From contig DAOWDZ010000182.1 in assembly GCA_030638765.1 (NCBI GenBank), positions 1-8,619 on the forward strand: a DNA stretch of 8,619 nucleotides, given 5' to 3'. Of the stretch, positions 1 through 8,100 are shown piece by piece (the first letter of the stretch is position 1; each line of letters begins with the position of its first letter). The position numbers were made by a program, and so were the translations under genes. The notes beneath the pieces are model-generated. The model was not told the origin of the DNA. It worked only from the letters and a program-made list of their open reading frames with translations, and ran no database searches. The stretch is from Desulfocapsa sp. Lineage in GTDB: Bacteria > Desulfobacterota > Desulfobulbia > Desulfobulbales > Desulfocapsaceae.

Positions 1-891
1 AAGAACACCCATATATTCATCATCATTAAAGACCGGAAAGTAGCGAATCAGAACCTTTTCATCACGAAAATCGATCCAGAACTCAGCCTTATCCATGGTT
101 CTGTTCTTAAAGCCTTCAACAATTTTGAGGACAGTATCCACAGATCTTTCAGGATGGCATTTATGTACCTTACGACCTATTACCGAACGGGTACGTGCAA
201 AGATCTTTTCCTTATCCAGACGGTTAAAGTAGGCGACAGTATCATCGGCATCAACAAAGGTCACTTCCATGGGCAATGTTTCCATGATTGCGTGAAGTTG
301 CTCTGGGCTGAGATTCTCCACCAGCCTCATTTTCTTGCCACCTTCTTCCACCTCTTCAAGCATGGCTGCAAACTTCGCTGAAGCCTGCTCTCCATAATGC
401 TGAAGGTCTGAATTTTGGAATTCCTCAAGCAGATAGGTAAAATCGGCTTCAGTCAGGATCTGACGTGCCATATTATAAAGAATATCGTTTTCCTTCCAGA
501 TATGTTCAGCCCGAATGGTCAGATACTCTAAGCCTTCTTTAACCAATACAACTTTCTCATCATTGGAAGCTGTGTCGAATGTATCAAGTGCCATCTGCAT
601 CTTAGCAAGAAGTTTCCTTTCAAGATCATGCTCGAGCAACATCACACCGATGGGACCCCCTTCAACAGGAGCACCCCGTTCACCCATAAGGGGAAAGAGA
701 AATTTTTCCTCTTTTATATTGTGAATCTTGTCACCAAATTCTAAAAGAAAATCTATTGCTCTACCTGTCTGCACCTTATCAAGTTTTCCGCTCGACACCT
801 TGTCCAGATTCCTTTTCAATACTTCCATGGCTCGTTCAATCATTTCATGCTCAGCAACCAGCCAGTCGTCCCATCGAGAAAATGTAACCAT
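1..891 (-). CDS. Hemerythrin (HHE) and PAS domain protein, C-terminus cut by the window edge
   Basis: The reading frame is open for 297 codons and leaves the window on a codon boundary, so the stop is missing. Residues 10-150 form a hemerythrin-type four-helix bundle. The likely di-iron ligands are visible: H15 (EHEMIE), H57 and E61 (IHNIKEEKFLFP), H88 (LEHD), H130 and E134 (EHIWKE). From about residue 195 a PAS domain follows (SPEQL, TLPMEVTFVDADD, RKVHKCHPERSV, VLIRYFPVF). Its CHPxxS segment and IRYF strand are typical of the PAS part of DUF438-type proteins, so perhaps 20-30 residues are missing. There is no signal peptide or membrane segment, so the protein is cytoplasmic. Hemerythrin domains of this class bind O2 or NO or sense redox state; the PAS domain suggests a sensory rather than storage role, but the output is unknown. 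Two ATGs are adjacent (894 and 891). The second sits 7 nt from GGAGG, the first only 4 nt, so 891 is preferred. Confidence 0.9.
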   Translation of the reverse strand, partial: MVTFSRWDDWLVAEHEMIERAMEVLKRNLDKVSSGKLDKVQTGRAIDFLLEFGDKIHNIKEEKFLFPLMGERGAPVEGGPIGVMLLEHDLERKLLAKMQMALDTFDTASNDEKVVLVKEGLEYLTIRAEHIWKENDILYNMARQILTEADFTYLLEEFQNSDLQHYGEQASAKFAAMLEEVEEGGKKMRLVENLSPEQLHAIMETLPMEVTFVDADDTVAYFNRLDKEKIFARTRSVIGRKVHKCHPERSVDTVLKIVEGFKNRTMDKAEFWIDFRDEKVLIRYFPVFNDDEYMGVL

Positions 892-897
892 CATCTT

Positions 898-903
898 ACC
901 TCC
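898..903 (-). promoter_or_regulatory. Ribosome binding site GGAGGT of the hemerythrin-PAS gene
   Basis: The minus strand reads GGAGGTAAGATGATG. The strong Shine-Dalgarno sequence decides between two consecutive ATG codons: its spacing favours the second (891), though the first (894) cannot be excluded and differs by only one Met. Confidence 0.75.
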
Positions 904-943
904 TTAAAATTATCAATTTCAGTCCACCTTAACATAACATTTA

Positions 944-973
944 TTTATAAAAACAATGATACAATAATCAGAA
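944..973 (-). promoter_or_regulatory. Weak sigma70-like promoter candidate for the hemerythrin-PAS gene
   Basis: The minus strand shows TTCTGA, an 18-nt spacer and TATAAA, about 50 nt before the start codon, inside a very AT-rich leader. The -10 box matches five of six consensus bases but the -35 box is poor. AT-rich sequence yields such matches by chance, so this is only a candidate. Confidence 0.25.
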
Positions 974-1001
974 ATCAGCAACGACTTTTGTTTTGAAAGT
1001 G

Positions 1002-1042
1002 TTTTTTTTGGGGGGGGATTTGTGGAAAGGGGGACGGACGGG
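1002..1042. repeat. T8/G8 homopolymer junction followed by a G-rich patch
   Basis: The plus strand has eight T (1002-1009) directly followed by eight G (1010-1017), then a G5 run (1029-1033), GG (1036-1037) and GGG (1040-1042). On the minus strand, which carries the genes, this reads as C-rich sequence ending in C8A8, about 110 nt upstream of the hemerythrin-PAS start. It is the most skewed stretch of the window and lies in an otherwise AT-rich gap. The surrounding gap (904-1142) holds no open frame I can support. Confidence 0.8.
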
Positions 1043-1142
1043 CTAACCTTGTATCAAATGTACTTCTTCACGGAGATACCCTCACGCCTACCAGTATCTT
1101 GGCGCAAGGGCATCAAAGATTGTCTCACAATTGACGAATTTT

Positions 1143-2822
1143 CTACTTTATTGCTGTTTTCCTGACAAAATAACTGTCACCCACAGTGTCACTTGTAAAT
1201 GGAGGTGCTGTTGTTGGATTCGCTGACTCCGGTGTTCTTAATGTCATATGAAACACCCGGGCCAGATTATCTTTTTTGTCCTTCTCCAATTGAACTGCAG
1301 CTATAACTGGCAGGCCATACATAACAGGGCTGCCAAAAAGATCCTTTTTTTGCACAGACCAAGGACCTGAGACATTGAGATCCAGTACGTTGTATGGATT
1401 TTTTTCTCGCTTTGCCCATGCATTACTCTGCACAAAATAATCCTTAGCCACTGACTGATATTGAGGAGACCCACCTGCTGCCGACTCGGGAGGCCAGGCT
1501 CGTGCATCGATTCTGTCATAAAACACTTTAAGGCCATCAGCTATACGGGAATCAATCGTTTTTTGTTCATTTTCCACAAGGGTATTATCAGGAGAAAATC
1601 TAACAGCCAGCGCCAGCCATTTCCTGGCATCCTCATAATTTTCCCTGACAAAGAAATCATGAATATGAGTACTTGCAATCATCTGTGTTGACCTTTTTGC
1701 AAGATCTTCAGCCATGGCTACTTTGCTCAAATCTGTCTGTTGTACCAGCTCTGTTATCCCGAGATAAGGGCCGCTTGGCGCATGGTATGTTGGCCAATAA
1801 CCCACCGCCTTCGCCTTACCATCTATAGCTTCTGCCGTGGTACCGTGTTTACTGCCAAAGTCTTTTTGCTGTTGCAGTAGAGCCTGTTTGGAGTTGTTCT
1901 CAAATTTTTCAATGACAGCGAACATTGCCTCTGCCTCTTCGAGTTTATTATAGTAGATTGCTTTACCACCTGAATATTTCCCGAGCATATTTTCGGCGTT
2001 TTCCCGAGCCGCCTGAAGACTTTCAAAGTCTCCTTTTATTGCAGCTCCTGTGGCAACCTTTTGCTGTTCCTGCTTATCGGCTTTAGCTGTATCCGAAGAA
2101 ACAAGAGCATCAATGGCAGTCAGTCTTTGCGCAATATCATTAAAATCGGGGTGATCGACAACACCTTCTGCCGCAGCAAGCACTTTGGCCTCTTCAAGTT
2201 TTTGTCTGGCTCTTGAAGCTGTTCGATCAACCATCTTAGTCTTCTGCTTGAGAGTCATTTTAGCAAATCGCGGCTGACTTAACATTTTAACTTTATCTTC
2301 AGCCGATGCGACATTAGTCCTGGCTTCTTTGATGAGCTGCCTGACTTTATGGGAAAGTTTTTCTGATGATGCGGCTTTCACGGCGGATTTATTCGCTGAC
2401 AATGGCCTGCTTATTGGTTTTACTGCAGGCTTATCAGGTAAAGTCTGTTTACTGCTGGCCTGTACAGTACCGGAACCACCACCGAGATTGCGCCCTGTTT
2501 TTCTTTCAATGGACTTAACAATCTTCTTCACCTTGTTTTCAAGATTTTTGATATTTCTGTTGTTAGGATCTTCCTGTTTAATGGACTCAATAATAGTCCG
2601 TACCGATTGTATTCCAGCAATAGCCTCGTCATTTTTGCCTGAAAACATTTGTCTTTCACTTGTGCGAATATCTTTATTGGCCTGCTTGATAAGGCTGTTA
2701 ATATCTGCTGCCCCTGCGCATATTGGAGCCATTAGAATAAGGGTGAGTGCTCCCGCAAGAAAAAGGGTACTTACTTTCCTGGATCGTGTAAGAGAGATAA
2801 TGTTATTTTTTCTGATTTTCAT
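1143..2822 (-). CDS. Exported helix-rich protein of unknown function
   Basis: The 559-residue product has a clear Sec signal peptide: basic residues 1-16 (RKNN, RSRK), a hydrophobic core at 19-34, and a probable cut after AGA at 36-38. C35 does not sit in a convincing lipobox, so a soluble periplasmic or secreted protein is more likely than a lipoprotein. Residues 40-110 look like two or three charged amphipathic helices. Residues 112-155 are a Gly/Ser then Lys/Pro/Ser/Ala linker. Residues 156-345 are again strongly helical and rich in Lys, Glu, Gln and Ala. Residues 390-440 resemble a TPR-like helical pair (NYEDARKWLALAVRFSPDN). From about 440 to the end the sequence becomes less helical and richer in Trp, Tyr, Phe and Pro. 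I do not recognise a family. The gene follows the hybrid kinase gene by 142 nt on the same strand and has a good ribosome site. A periplasmic scaffold, chaperone or binding role is possible but unproven. Confidence 0.9.
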   Translation of the reverse strand: MKIRKNNIISLTRSRKVSTLFLAGALTLILMAPICAGAADINSLIKQANKDIRTSERQMFSGKNDEAIAGIQSVRTIIESIKQEDPNNRNIKNLENKVKKIVKSIERKTGRNLGGGSGTVQASSKQTLPDKPAVKPISRPLSANKSAVKAASSEKLSHKVRQLIKEARTNVASAEDKVKMLSQPRFAKMTLKQKTKMVDRTASRARQKLEEAKVLAAAEGVVDHPDFNDIAQRLTAIDALVSSDTAKADKQEQQKVATGAAIKGDFESLQAARENAENMLGKYSGGKAIYYNKLEEAEAMFAVIEKFENNSKQALLQQQKDFGSKHGTTAEAIDGKAKAVGYWPTYHAPSGPYLGITELVQQTDLSKVAMAEDLAKRSTQMIASTHIHDFFVRENYEDARKWLALAVRFSPDNTLVENEQKTIDSRIADGLKVFYDRIDARAWPPESAAGGSPQYQSVAKDYFVQSNAWAKREKNPYNVLDLNVSGPWSVQKKDLFGSPVMYGLPVIAAVQLEKDKKDNLARVFHMTLRTPESANPTTAPPFTSDTVGDSYFVRKTAIK

Positions 2823-2826
2823 TGTA

Positions 2827-2831
2827 CCTCC
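2827..2831 (-). promoter_or_regulatory. Ribosome binding site GGAGG of the exported helical protein
   Basis: The minus strand reads GGAGGTACAATG, with 4 nt between GGAGG and the ATG. It supports the chosen start, which is also the one that gives an intact signal peptide. Confidence 0.75.
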
Positions 2832-2840
2832 AAGAGTTAA

Positions 2841-2869
2841 TTAACTGCCCTGCTGACAATTGTTATAAT
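2841..2869 (+). promoter_or_regulatory. Plus-strand sigma70-like promoter candidate, antisense to the genes
   Basis: On the plus strand TTAACT (2841-2846) is followed by exactly 17 nt and a perfect TATAAT (2864-2869). It points rightward, into the antisense of the kinase gene 3' end, where no plus-strand gene is supported. The same AT-rich core read on the minus strand gives TATAAC (2867-2862), a possible -10 box for the exported-protein gene without a good -35 box. Either reading may be chance. Confidence 0.3.
2853..2863 (-). repeat. Shared 11-mer ACAATTGTCAG, copy 1
   Basis: On the minus strand this word lies 30 nt before the start codon of the exported-protein gene. An identical copy lies at 5106-5116, upstream of the kinase gene. 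The core ACAATTGT is a perfect 8-bp palindrome, as a dimeric regulator site could be. Confidence 0.4.
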
Positions 2870-2910
2870 GCGACCCTGATACGAGAATACTTATTTCTGA
2901 CTCATCACGC

Positions 2911-2932
2911 CACACCTGAAATATTTGGTGTG
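2911..2932. other. Inverted repeat CACACC/GGTGTG between the kinase and exported-protein genes
   Basis: CACACC (2911-2916) and GGTGTG (2927-2932) form a perfect 6-bp stem around a 10-nt loop that contains the palindrome AAATATTT. It begins 32 nt past the kinase stop codon. No T-run follows on either strand, so a strong intrinsic terminator is unlikely; an operator or an mRNA-processing hairpin fits as well. Confidence 0.4.
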
Positions 2933-2964
2933 TAAACATATAGGAAATAGCGTAACCCTAAACT

Positions 2965-5094
2965 TCAGCCACTTAATACACGATTTATTGTAGCATTCAG
3001 TTCATCCAATTGGAACGGCTTGGCAATGGAATCAACAAACCCATAATCACGATAATGTGCTATGGCAGGATCATTTGAATACCCACTGGCTGCAATGACT
3101 TTGGCGGTGGAATCGAGTTTTAAAATTTCCAGCACCGCGTCTTTTCCTCCCATTCCTCCAGGAATTGTCAGATCCAGCATGACGATATCAATGGGGCGTT
3201 TAGCAATTAAATGTTCCTGGTAAAATTGTATCGCCTCTTCACCATTTCCAGCCAGCAAGACCTCGTGACCGCTATATTCAAGCATATGTTTTGCCATTGT
3301 TTGCACAATATATTCATCGTCCATAAGCAGAATGCGGGCCTTTTGTGGAGGAGTACTCGTCTCACCGCCACCTGTCGAATCGCTACCGGGCGGACTTTGC
3401 GATAATGATGCAGGAAGATATATTGTGAAAATAGTACCCTTGTTTGCCTCAGACCGTACTGAAATACTCCCGCTATGCTTACTTATAATTGAATGACAGA
3501 TTGCCAACCCCAAACCGCTCCCTTCCTGTTTTGTGGAAAAATAGGGGTCAAAAATTTTATCAAGATGTTTTTCAGGGATACCGGCACCAGAATCCGTAAT
3601 AGTAATTTTGATATAGTTTCCATCGGGAAGCAATCTGACTTCTTCGGCACCACTGCTGATATTCTCACAACAAACTTGTACAACACCACCGTCTGGCATT
3701 GCGTGACGAGAGTTCAGGATAATATTTTGTATTACCTGGCTTATCTGGCCAGTATCGATCTCCACTACCCATAAATTTTCAAAAGTAGTATGGTCACACA
3801 CTACTGAGCTACCATGAAGAGCAAAGTTGGCGGAATCAATAATGATCTTCTCTATGGATGAGGTCTGTTTAACGGGGGCTCCACCCTTAGAAAAAGTGAG
3901 TAGCTGTTGGGTTAGCTTCTTTGCCCGAATTGATGCCTTCTTTGCCTCATTCAACAGGGAATAGGACTTATGATCATGAGTTGTATAAAGTTCTGCAAGC
4001 TCAATGTTACCAAGAATACCAGCCAGAATATTATTAAAATCATGTGCAATACCGCCTGCTAAGACGCCGACGGATTCAAGCTTCTTTATTTTTAAGAGCT
4101 CAGTCTCCATTTTTCTTTCTTCTGTAACATTCCGAAAAACAAGAACGGTACCAATAGCTTTATTTTTCTGGTCGAATATTGGTGCAACACTGCTTTTTAT
4201 TTCGTACTGGCTTCCATTTCTGGCGATGAGAATTTTATCATTTCCCAAAGTAACTATTTTTCCTGCACTTAGAACCTTTTCCACCCCATTATCACAGGAT
4301 TCACCCGTCTTTTTATGTACAATATCGAAAAGATTTTCAATAGGAAGACCAGCCGCTTCTTGTTGAGTCCATCCTGTCAGCTGCTCGGTGATTTTATTGA
4401 TGAGGACGATGTTTCCGTTGGTATCAGTGGTAATAACCCCTTCTCCAATTGAACGAAGCGTTACCAAAAGTTTTCTACTTTCATTTTGCAAATCAATAGT
4501 GCGATCTTTGACACGACCTTCCAGCTTTACATTAAATGATTGCAGCAATTCTCTATTTTTCCTTATCTTATATTCATAGAAGGTGAGAAAGATTGATATG
4601 GTAACGGTAAGAAATGAAAAATAGAGAATATCGTAGTTGCGATAACCGCTCCTGCCGAAATAATGAACTGCGATGGTCAAAGTAATTGAAAGGGTTGAGA
4701 TCAACGTACCGAATTTAGCCCCACAGAGAAAATAGACAGGAGGCAGTAAAACCAGAAACCAGGCAACCCGAAGAGTGTCTTCTGTAATGTTAATAAAAAG
4801 AGCACTAATGATAAGCCAGGCAGTAAAACATATGAATTGTGCCGCGATTTTGGTTCTCTTTTTATCTCCTTTCATCCAAAAAAAAGTTGAAATGCTGAGA
4901 ATAGTGGAAACACAATTGACCGTTCCCTGACGAAACTCACCCTGAAAAAATCGAATACCCGTCATCACAGAAAGCAGTGCTGCAATGACCAACAGCATTG
5001 CATTAAGAGCCATTGTTTTTGCTTTCTGCTCGTACTCCTGTGCTGAGTATTGAAAATTACTTGTTAAGAGTTTTTCTAAGTTCGGGTATTTCAT
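2965..5094 (-). CDS. Membrane-bound hybrid sensor histidine kinase with PAS and receiver domains
   Basis: The 709-residue protein should autophosphorylate on histidine and pass phosphate to its own receiver. Six hydrophobic helices lie at about 27-48, 57-74, 82-101, 108-125, 127-146 and 155-173, with only short loops, so sensing is probably intramembrane or cytoplasmic. A charged linker (174-205) leads to one PAS domain (about 206-325). The H-box GGIAHDFNN puts the phosphorylated residue at H351. In the ATPase domain the N-box is around N457-N461, the G1 box is DSGAGIP (501-507), the F-box is FDPYF (515-519) and the G2 box is GSGLGL (525-530). After a Ser/Gly/Pro linker the receiver (586-709) has acidic D592 and D593, phospho-acceptor D641 (MLDLTIPGG), S670 and K692. 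All catalytic residues are present. The receiver has no attached output domain, so a phosphotransfer partner or separate regulator outside the window is implied. The start is the first codon of a conserved-looking N-terminus, but its ribosome site is weak (AGAG about 10 nt upstream). Confidence 0.96.
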   Translation of the reverse strand: MKYPNLEKLLTSNFQYSAQEYEQKAKTMALNAMLLVIAALLSVMTGIRFFQGEFRQGTVNCVSTILSISTFFWMKGDKKRTKIAAQFICFTAWLIISALFINITEDTLRVAWFLVLLPPVYFLCGAKFGTLISTLSITLTIAVHYFGRSGYRNYDILYFSFLTVTISIFLTFYEYKIRKNRELLQSFNVKLEGRVKDRTIDLQNESRKLLVTLRSIGEGVITTDTNGNIVLINKITEQLTGWTQQEAAGLPIENLFDIVHKKTGESCDNGVEKVLSAGKIVTLGNDKILIARNGSQYEIKSSVAPIFDQKNKAIGTVLVFRNVTEERKMETELLKIKKLESVGVLAGGIAHDFNNILAGILGNIELAELYTTHDHKSYSLLNEAKKASIRAKKLTQQLLTFSKGGAPVKQTSSIEKIIIDSANFALHGSSVVCDHTTFENLWVVEIDTGQISQVIQNIILNSRHAMPDGGVVQVCCENISSGAEEVRLLPDGNYIKITITDSGAGIPEKHLDKIFDPYFSTKQEGSGLGLAICHSIISKHSGSISVRSEANKGTIFTIYLPASLSQSPPGSDSTGGGETSTPPQKARILLMDDEYIVQTMAKHMLEYSGHEVLLAGNGEEAIQFYQEHLIAKRPIDIVMLDLTIPGGMGGKDAVLEILKLDSTAKVIAASGYSNDPAIAHYRDYGFVDSIAKPFQLDELNATINRVLSG

Positions 5095-5105
5095 CTAATT
5101 TGTCT

Positions 5106-5116
5106 CTGACAATTGT
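5106..5116 (-). repeat. Shared 11-mer ACAATTGTCAG, copy 2
   Basis: This is the same word as at 2853-2863, here 11 nt before the kinase start codon and overlapping the place where its ribosome site should be. A related form (CAATTGTGAGACA on the minus strand, around 1121-1133) lies just after the stop of the exported-protein gene. Confidence 0.4.
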
Positions 5117-5192
5117 ATGAAAAGTCTATATGGAATGGCTTAAAAAACAACTTTGCTCAGCTACTTCCTAGCACCCTTTATTCGTTATCGAT

Positions 5193-8100
5193 CTATTCAT
5201 TTTCCGACGCTTTGAAAAGAATTTTTGCCTTGCTGTCCTTTTCAAATTCAACTCCCGGATTGCATATAAGTAAACGTTCTTCACCAATTTTGAAATTCGA
5301 AAGCAGGTACTCTTTCACAAGAAGAGAGCGTTTTTCTCCCAGTTGAAAGAGTTCCAAACGGAAAGCTTCATTCTGCATGACTGCCGGATTCTCTATACCC
5401 GTTGAATTATCAACTGACACTTCATCAGGTGTTACTTTTGCACATATACTGTAGATCATCTTTTCATTGGCCACTATCTCTTCAGCAACCTCCTGAAGGC
5501 TCTCCTCATGCTCCTCACTGAGCTCTATGGAGCCTGACTCAAACTCCAGAACTGGAAGCTCTGTCTGGAGCAGTGACTGCCCAACCTTAACGCCGACAAA
5601 TGCAAGTGCACCAGCTGGCCCAAGTACGGTGTATGCAAGATAGGGTGCAACAGCGACGGTTATCCCCTTGCCTAAGGCAGTAACAATAATGTCTGTTACC
5701 CCAACATTTAACTCCGATAATTTCCCGTCAATGGGAATATCAAGGTCAATCACCCCGTCACTGTCTCGCAGCATGCTTAAAGCGAGATCAAGGGGAATAG
5801 GCAGCTGGTTATTAAGCTCATCTGCAAGTTCACCTTTAAGAGATTCAGCTTTTAAATCATTGAACACAAGTGAGTTACTCATGTCAATCCTGGCATCCCC
5901 AATTTTCAACTCGGATGTATACGTTAAAAATCCATCCGGAAAAAATGTCCCGATGGCACCCATTGTATAGGGTGAAACATGCTGCATGGAAAGATTCCGC
6001 AAGGATACTTTCTGATCTATGGTGAAATCAGTTGCCAGCGGAGCACACTTTCCATCCACCTGAAGTGGAGAATATTTATCAAAATCCCCCTTTAAGGAAT
6101 AGGAAAAAAGATGCTCCGGTTCGTTAAGATCTATATCATCAACCTGCAGAGATTTAATTGCAAATATTGTCATAAAGTTTTTGGGAAGTGATTCATCTAC
6201 AAATTTAAAACCACTTTTCCCGGTTACTTTAATCTGTCTAATCTTAACGGGAATACCAGTTGCTGTTTTTTCAGCTCCAGTCTTATCGAAACACCCTTCC
6301 TCAGTTGGGATTTTTTCCGTTTTCTCTACCGGTTCCTTTGCCGGTTCTTCACTTTGTGGAGACTTTTTCTGAATAATATCGGCATAGACAGTGTTGAAAT
6401 TTATGGTGTCACAGACAAGTCCATCATCGGTTGAATAGTTAATTGTATCAATAAGCAAATCTTCTAAAGTAGCCAGTGGTTTTTCTCCTTTATCCTTGAG
6501 AAAAACTCCTTTTTTTACCGAAATATCCTTTACAGTTACAGACATATCCTCTGTTATATTGATATCATTAACTGTAATAATATCGACTGCAGCAAGCTCT
6601 GATTTTCCTTCTGCGTCAACCACAAACGGGTTCTTGACATATAATTGTTTAATACTTCCACTGAGTAGGTCAGGGCTTTGAATATCACTAATAGTTATCT
6701 GCGGAACAGTAACAGAGACAGGGACATCTGGCGAAGATGGCATTTCGAATTGCTTTAACTGTAGGGACTCAACAATAATTCCCCCCGAGCCATTGCCTCT
6801 GACATTGTTCATTGAGACTTCAGCCAGAGCCATCAGCACTGTATCACTCTTTTGTATTGCTGTTTTTTCACCATGTAAAGAAAGGTTGCTATCAAAGAGA
6901 AGTGTCTTGGCAAGGGTCAGCTTACAATCAGCCTCTGTCAGTAACAAATGCTGGCTAATGTTCATCCCTGAAATATCAGCAAAGAGATCAGCTCCTGTCA
7001 AAGATCCATTCAGGCCGATGATCTGCTTTTCTTCCAGTGGCCCTCCCATGGAGTATTCAAACAAACCATTCCATGCAAGATTTTGAGAACCAACCTTCAT
7101 GGGAGCTTTAGCCAGATCCATACTGTATGCAGGTTCTGCAATCGACAGTTTTCCATCTGCGCGAACAAGAAACTCTTTTGCAGGAGTTCCGGTTTCCACC
7201 AGAACATGGCCATCCCAAATCGTATCAGCGGTGGAAGTTTCCAACATATCCATATCAAATTTCGTTCCGGCAAGTCGCAGGGATGCACTGGAGTCAATGA
7301 CAACTTCTTCGGCAATGGATACAAGGGTTTTACCCTTTATATTGATATCACTGTTGGCAACATTCAACACAGGATCTGGCATATTAAAAGATGCCTCCAA
7401 TGCCTGCAAATCCCCGTTAACATCAACCAGCATATTATTCTGATTCATGGTAAACGAGACTTTACCGTTATACCCAATAGTACCTTTGGTACCCCAGCCT
7501 TCTCCTCCGATATCTCCTTGATCCAATTTTATCAGACCGTCATATGCAACACTCAGATCACCATTATCAATCATGCTAAAGGCTACTTCACCATCAAGAG
7601 CAGCGATGCCGATGAAGGGTTTGAGAGATTCACTTAAAAACTCTGCTAAATCGTCAAGTCGAAAATCAGCCAAAAAAACCTTACCCTGCACATCTATTTC
7701 GGGTTCAAGAACCAACGCATGAAGATCAAAACTAATGGGCGATCCGTTGAGAGTTCCCTTCAAAGTGAGGTTACCGTTACCATCATCCGGGTCCGTGTTA
7801 ATTTTCTCAATGAGTGCCTCTTCGATCACAAGTTCTACCTGGATATCCGGCTGTTTATATTTAACAATCACATTTCGAACATGAATTAACTCAGCTCTAT
7901 AAATCCAGGAGATCTCTTTTTCTATCTGCTCTGCCACTTCTTTTGCAGTTACATCAGCGCCAGGTTCCTGTGCGGCTATACTATATGACCCAACTCGCAT
8001 GGAACCGTCCTTTGAGCTTTCAATGTCAACTAGAATGTCCGAGAGCGTGACCTGCTGAAGAAATGCTTCACGACCAAACAGATTCTTCAATCCCACGTTG

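Noticed and set aside
154..724. Two short plus-strand open frames (154-381 and 515-724)
   Set aside because: Both are antisense to the hemerythrin-PAS gene, whose iron-ligand pattern clearly marks the minus strand as coding.
1076..1098. GATAC/GTATC inverted repeat in the gap
   Set aside because: Five-base arms around a long loop are expected by chance, and no flanking structure supports a site.
1119..1131. Hairpin ATTGT-CTC-ACAAT just after the exported-protein gene
   Set aside because: The stem is five mostly A-T pairs with no T-run after it; too weak to call a terminator.
1143..2822. YfdX-family or lipoprotein assignment for the exported protein
   Set aside because: The protein is more than twice the usual YfdX length and I could not align the family's pattern; C35 is preceded by Ala-Pro-Ile, which is not a good lipobox.
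2329..2844. 171-codon plus-strand open frame with hydrophobic stretches
   Set aside because: It is antisense to the exported-protein gene, including its signal peptide; the hydrophobic stretches are a by-product of reading charged, helical coding sequence in reverse.
4004..4366. 120-codon plus-strand open frame
   Set aside because: It is antisense to the PAS and H-box region of the kinase, and the product shows no domain.
5142..5172. Possible terminator after the DUF748 gene
   Set aside because: The stem is only 4 bp (GCTA/TAGC) and the T6 run on the minus strand is 12 nt away from it, so it does not form a proper intrinsic terminator.
7083..7637. 184-codon plus-strand open frame
   Set aside because: It lies wholly antisense to the DUF748 gene, whose frame is continuous and family-like. 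The product has no recognisable domain and no ribosome site was seen.
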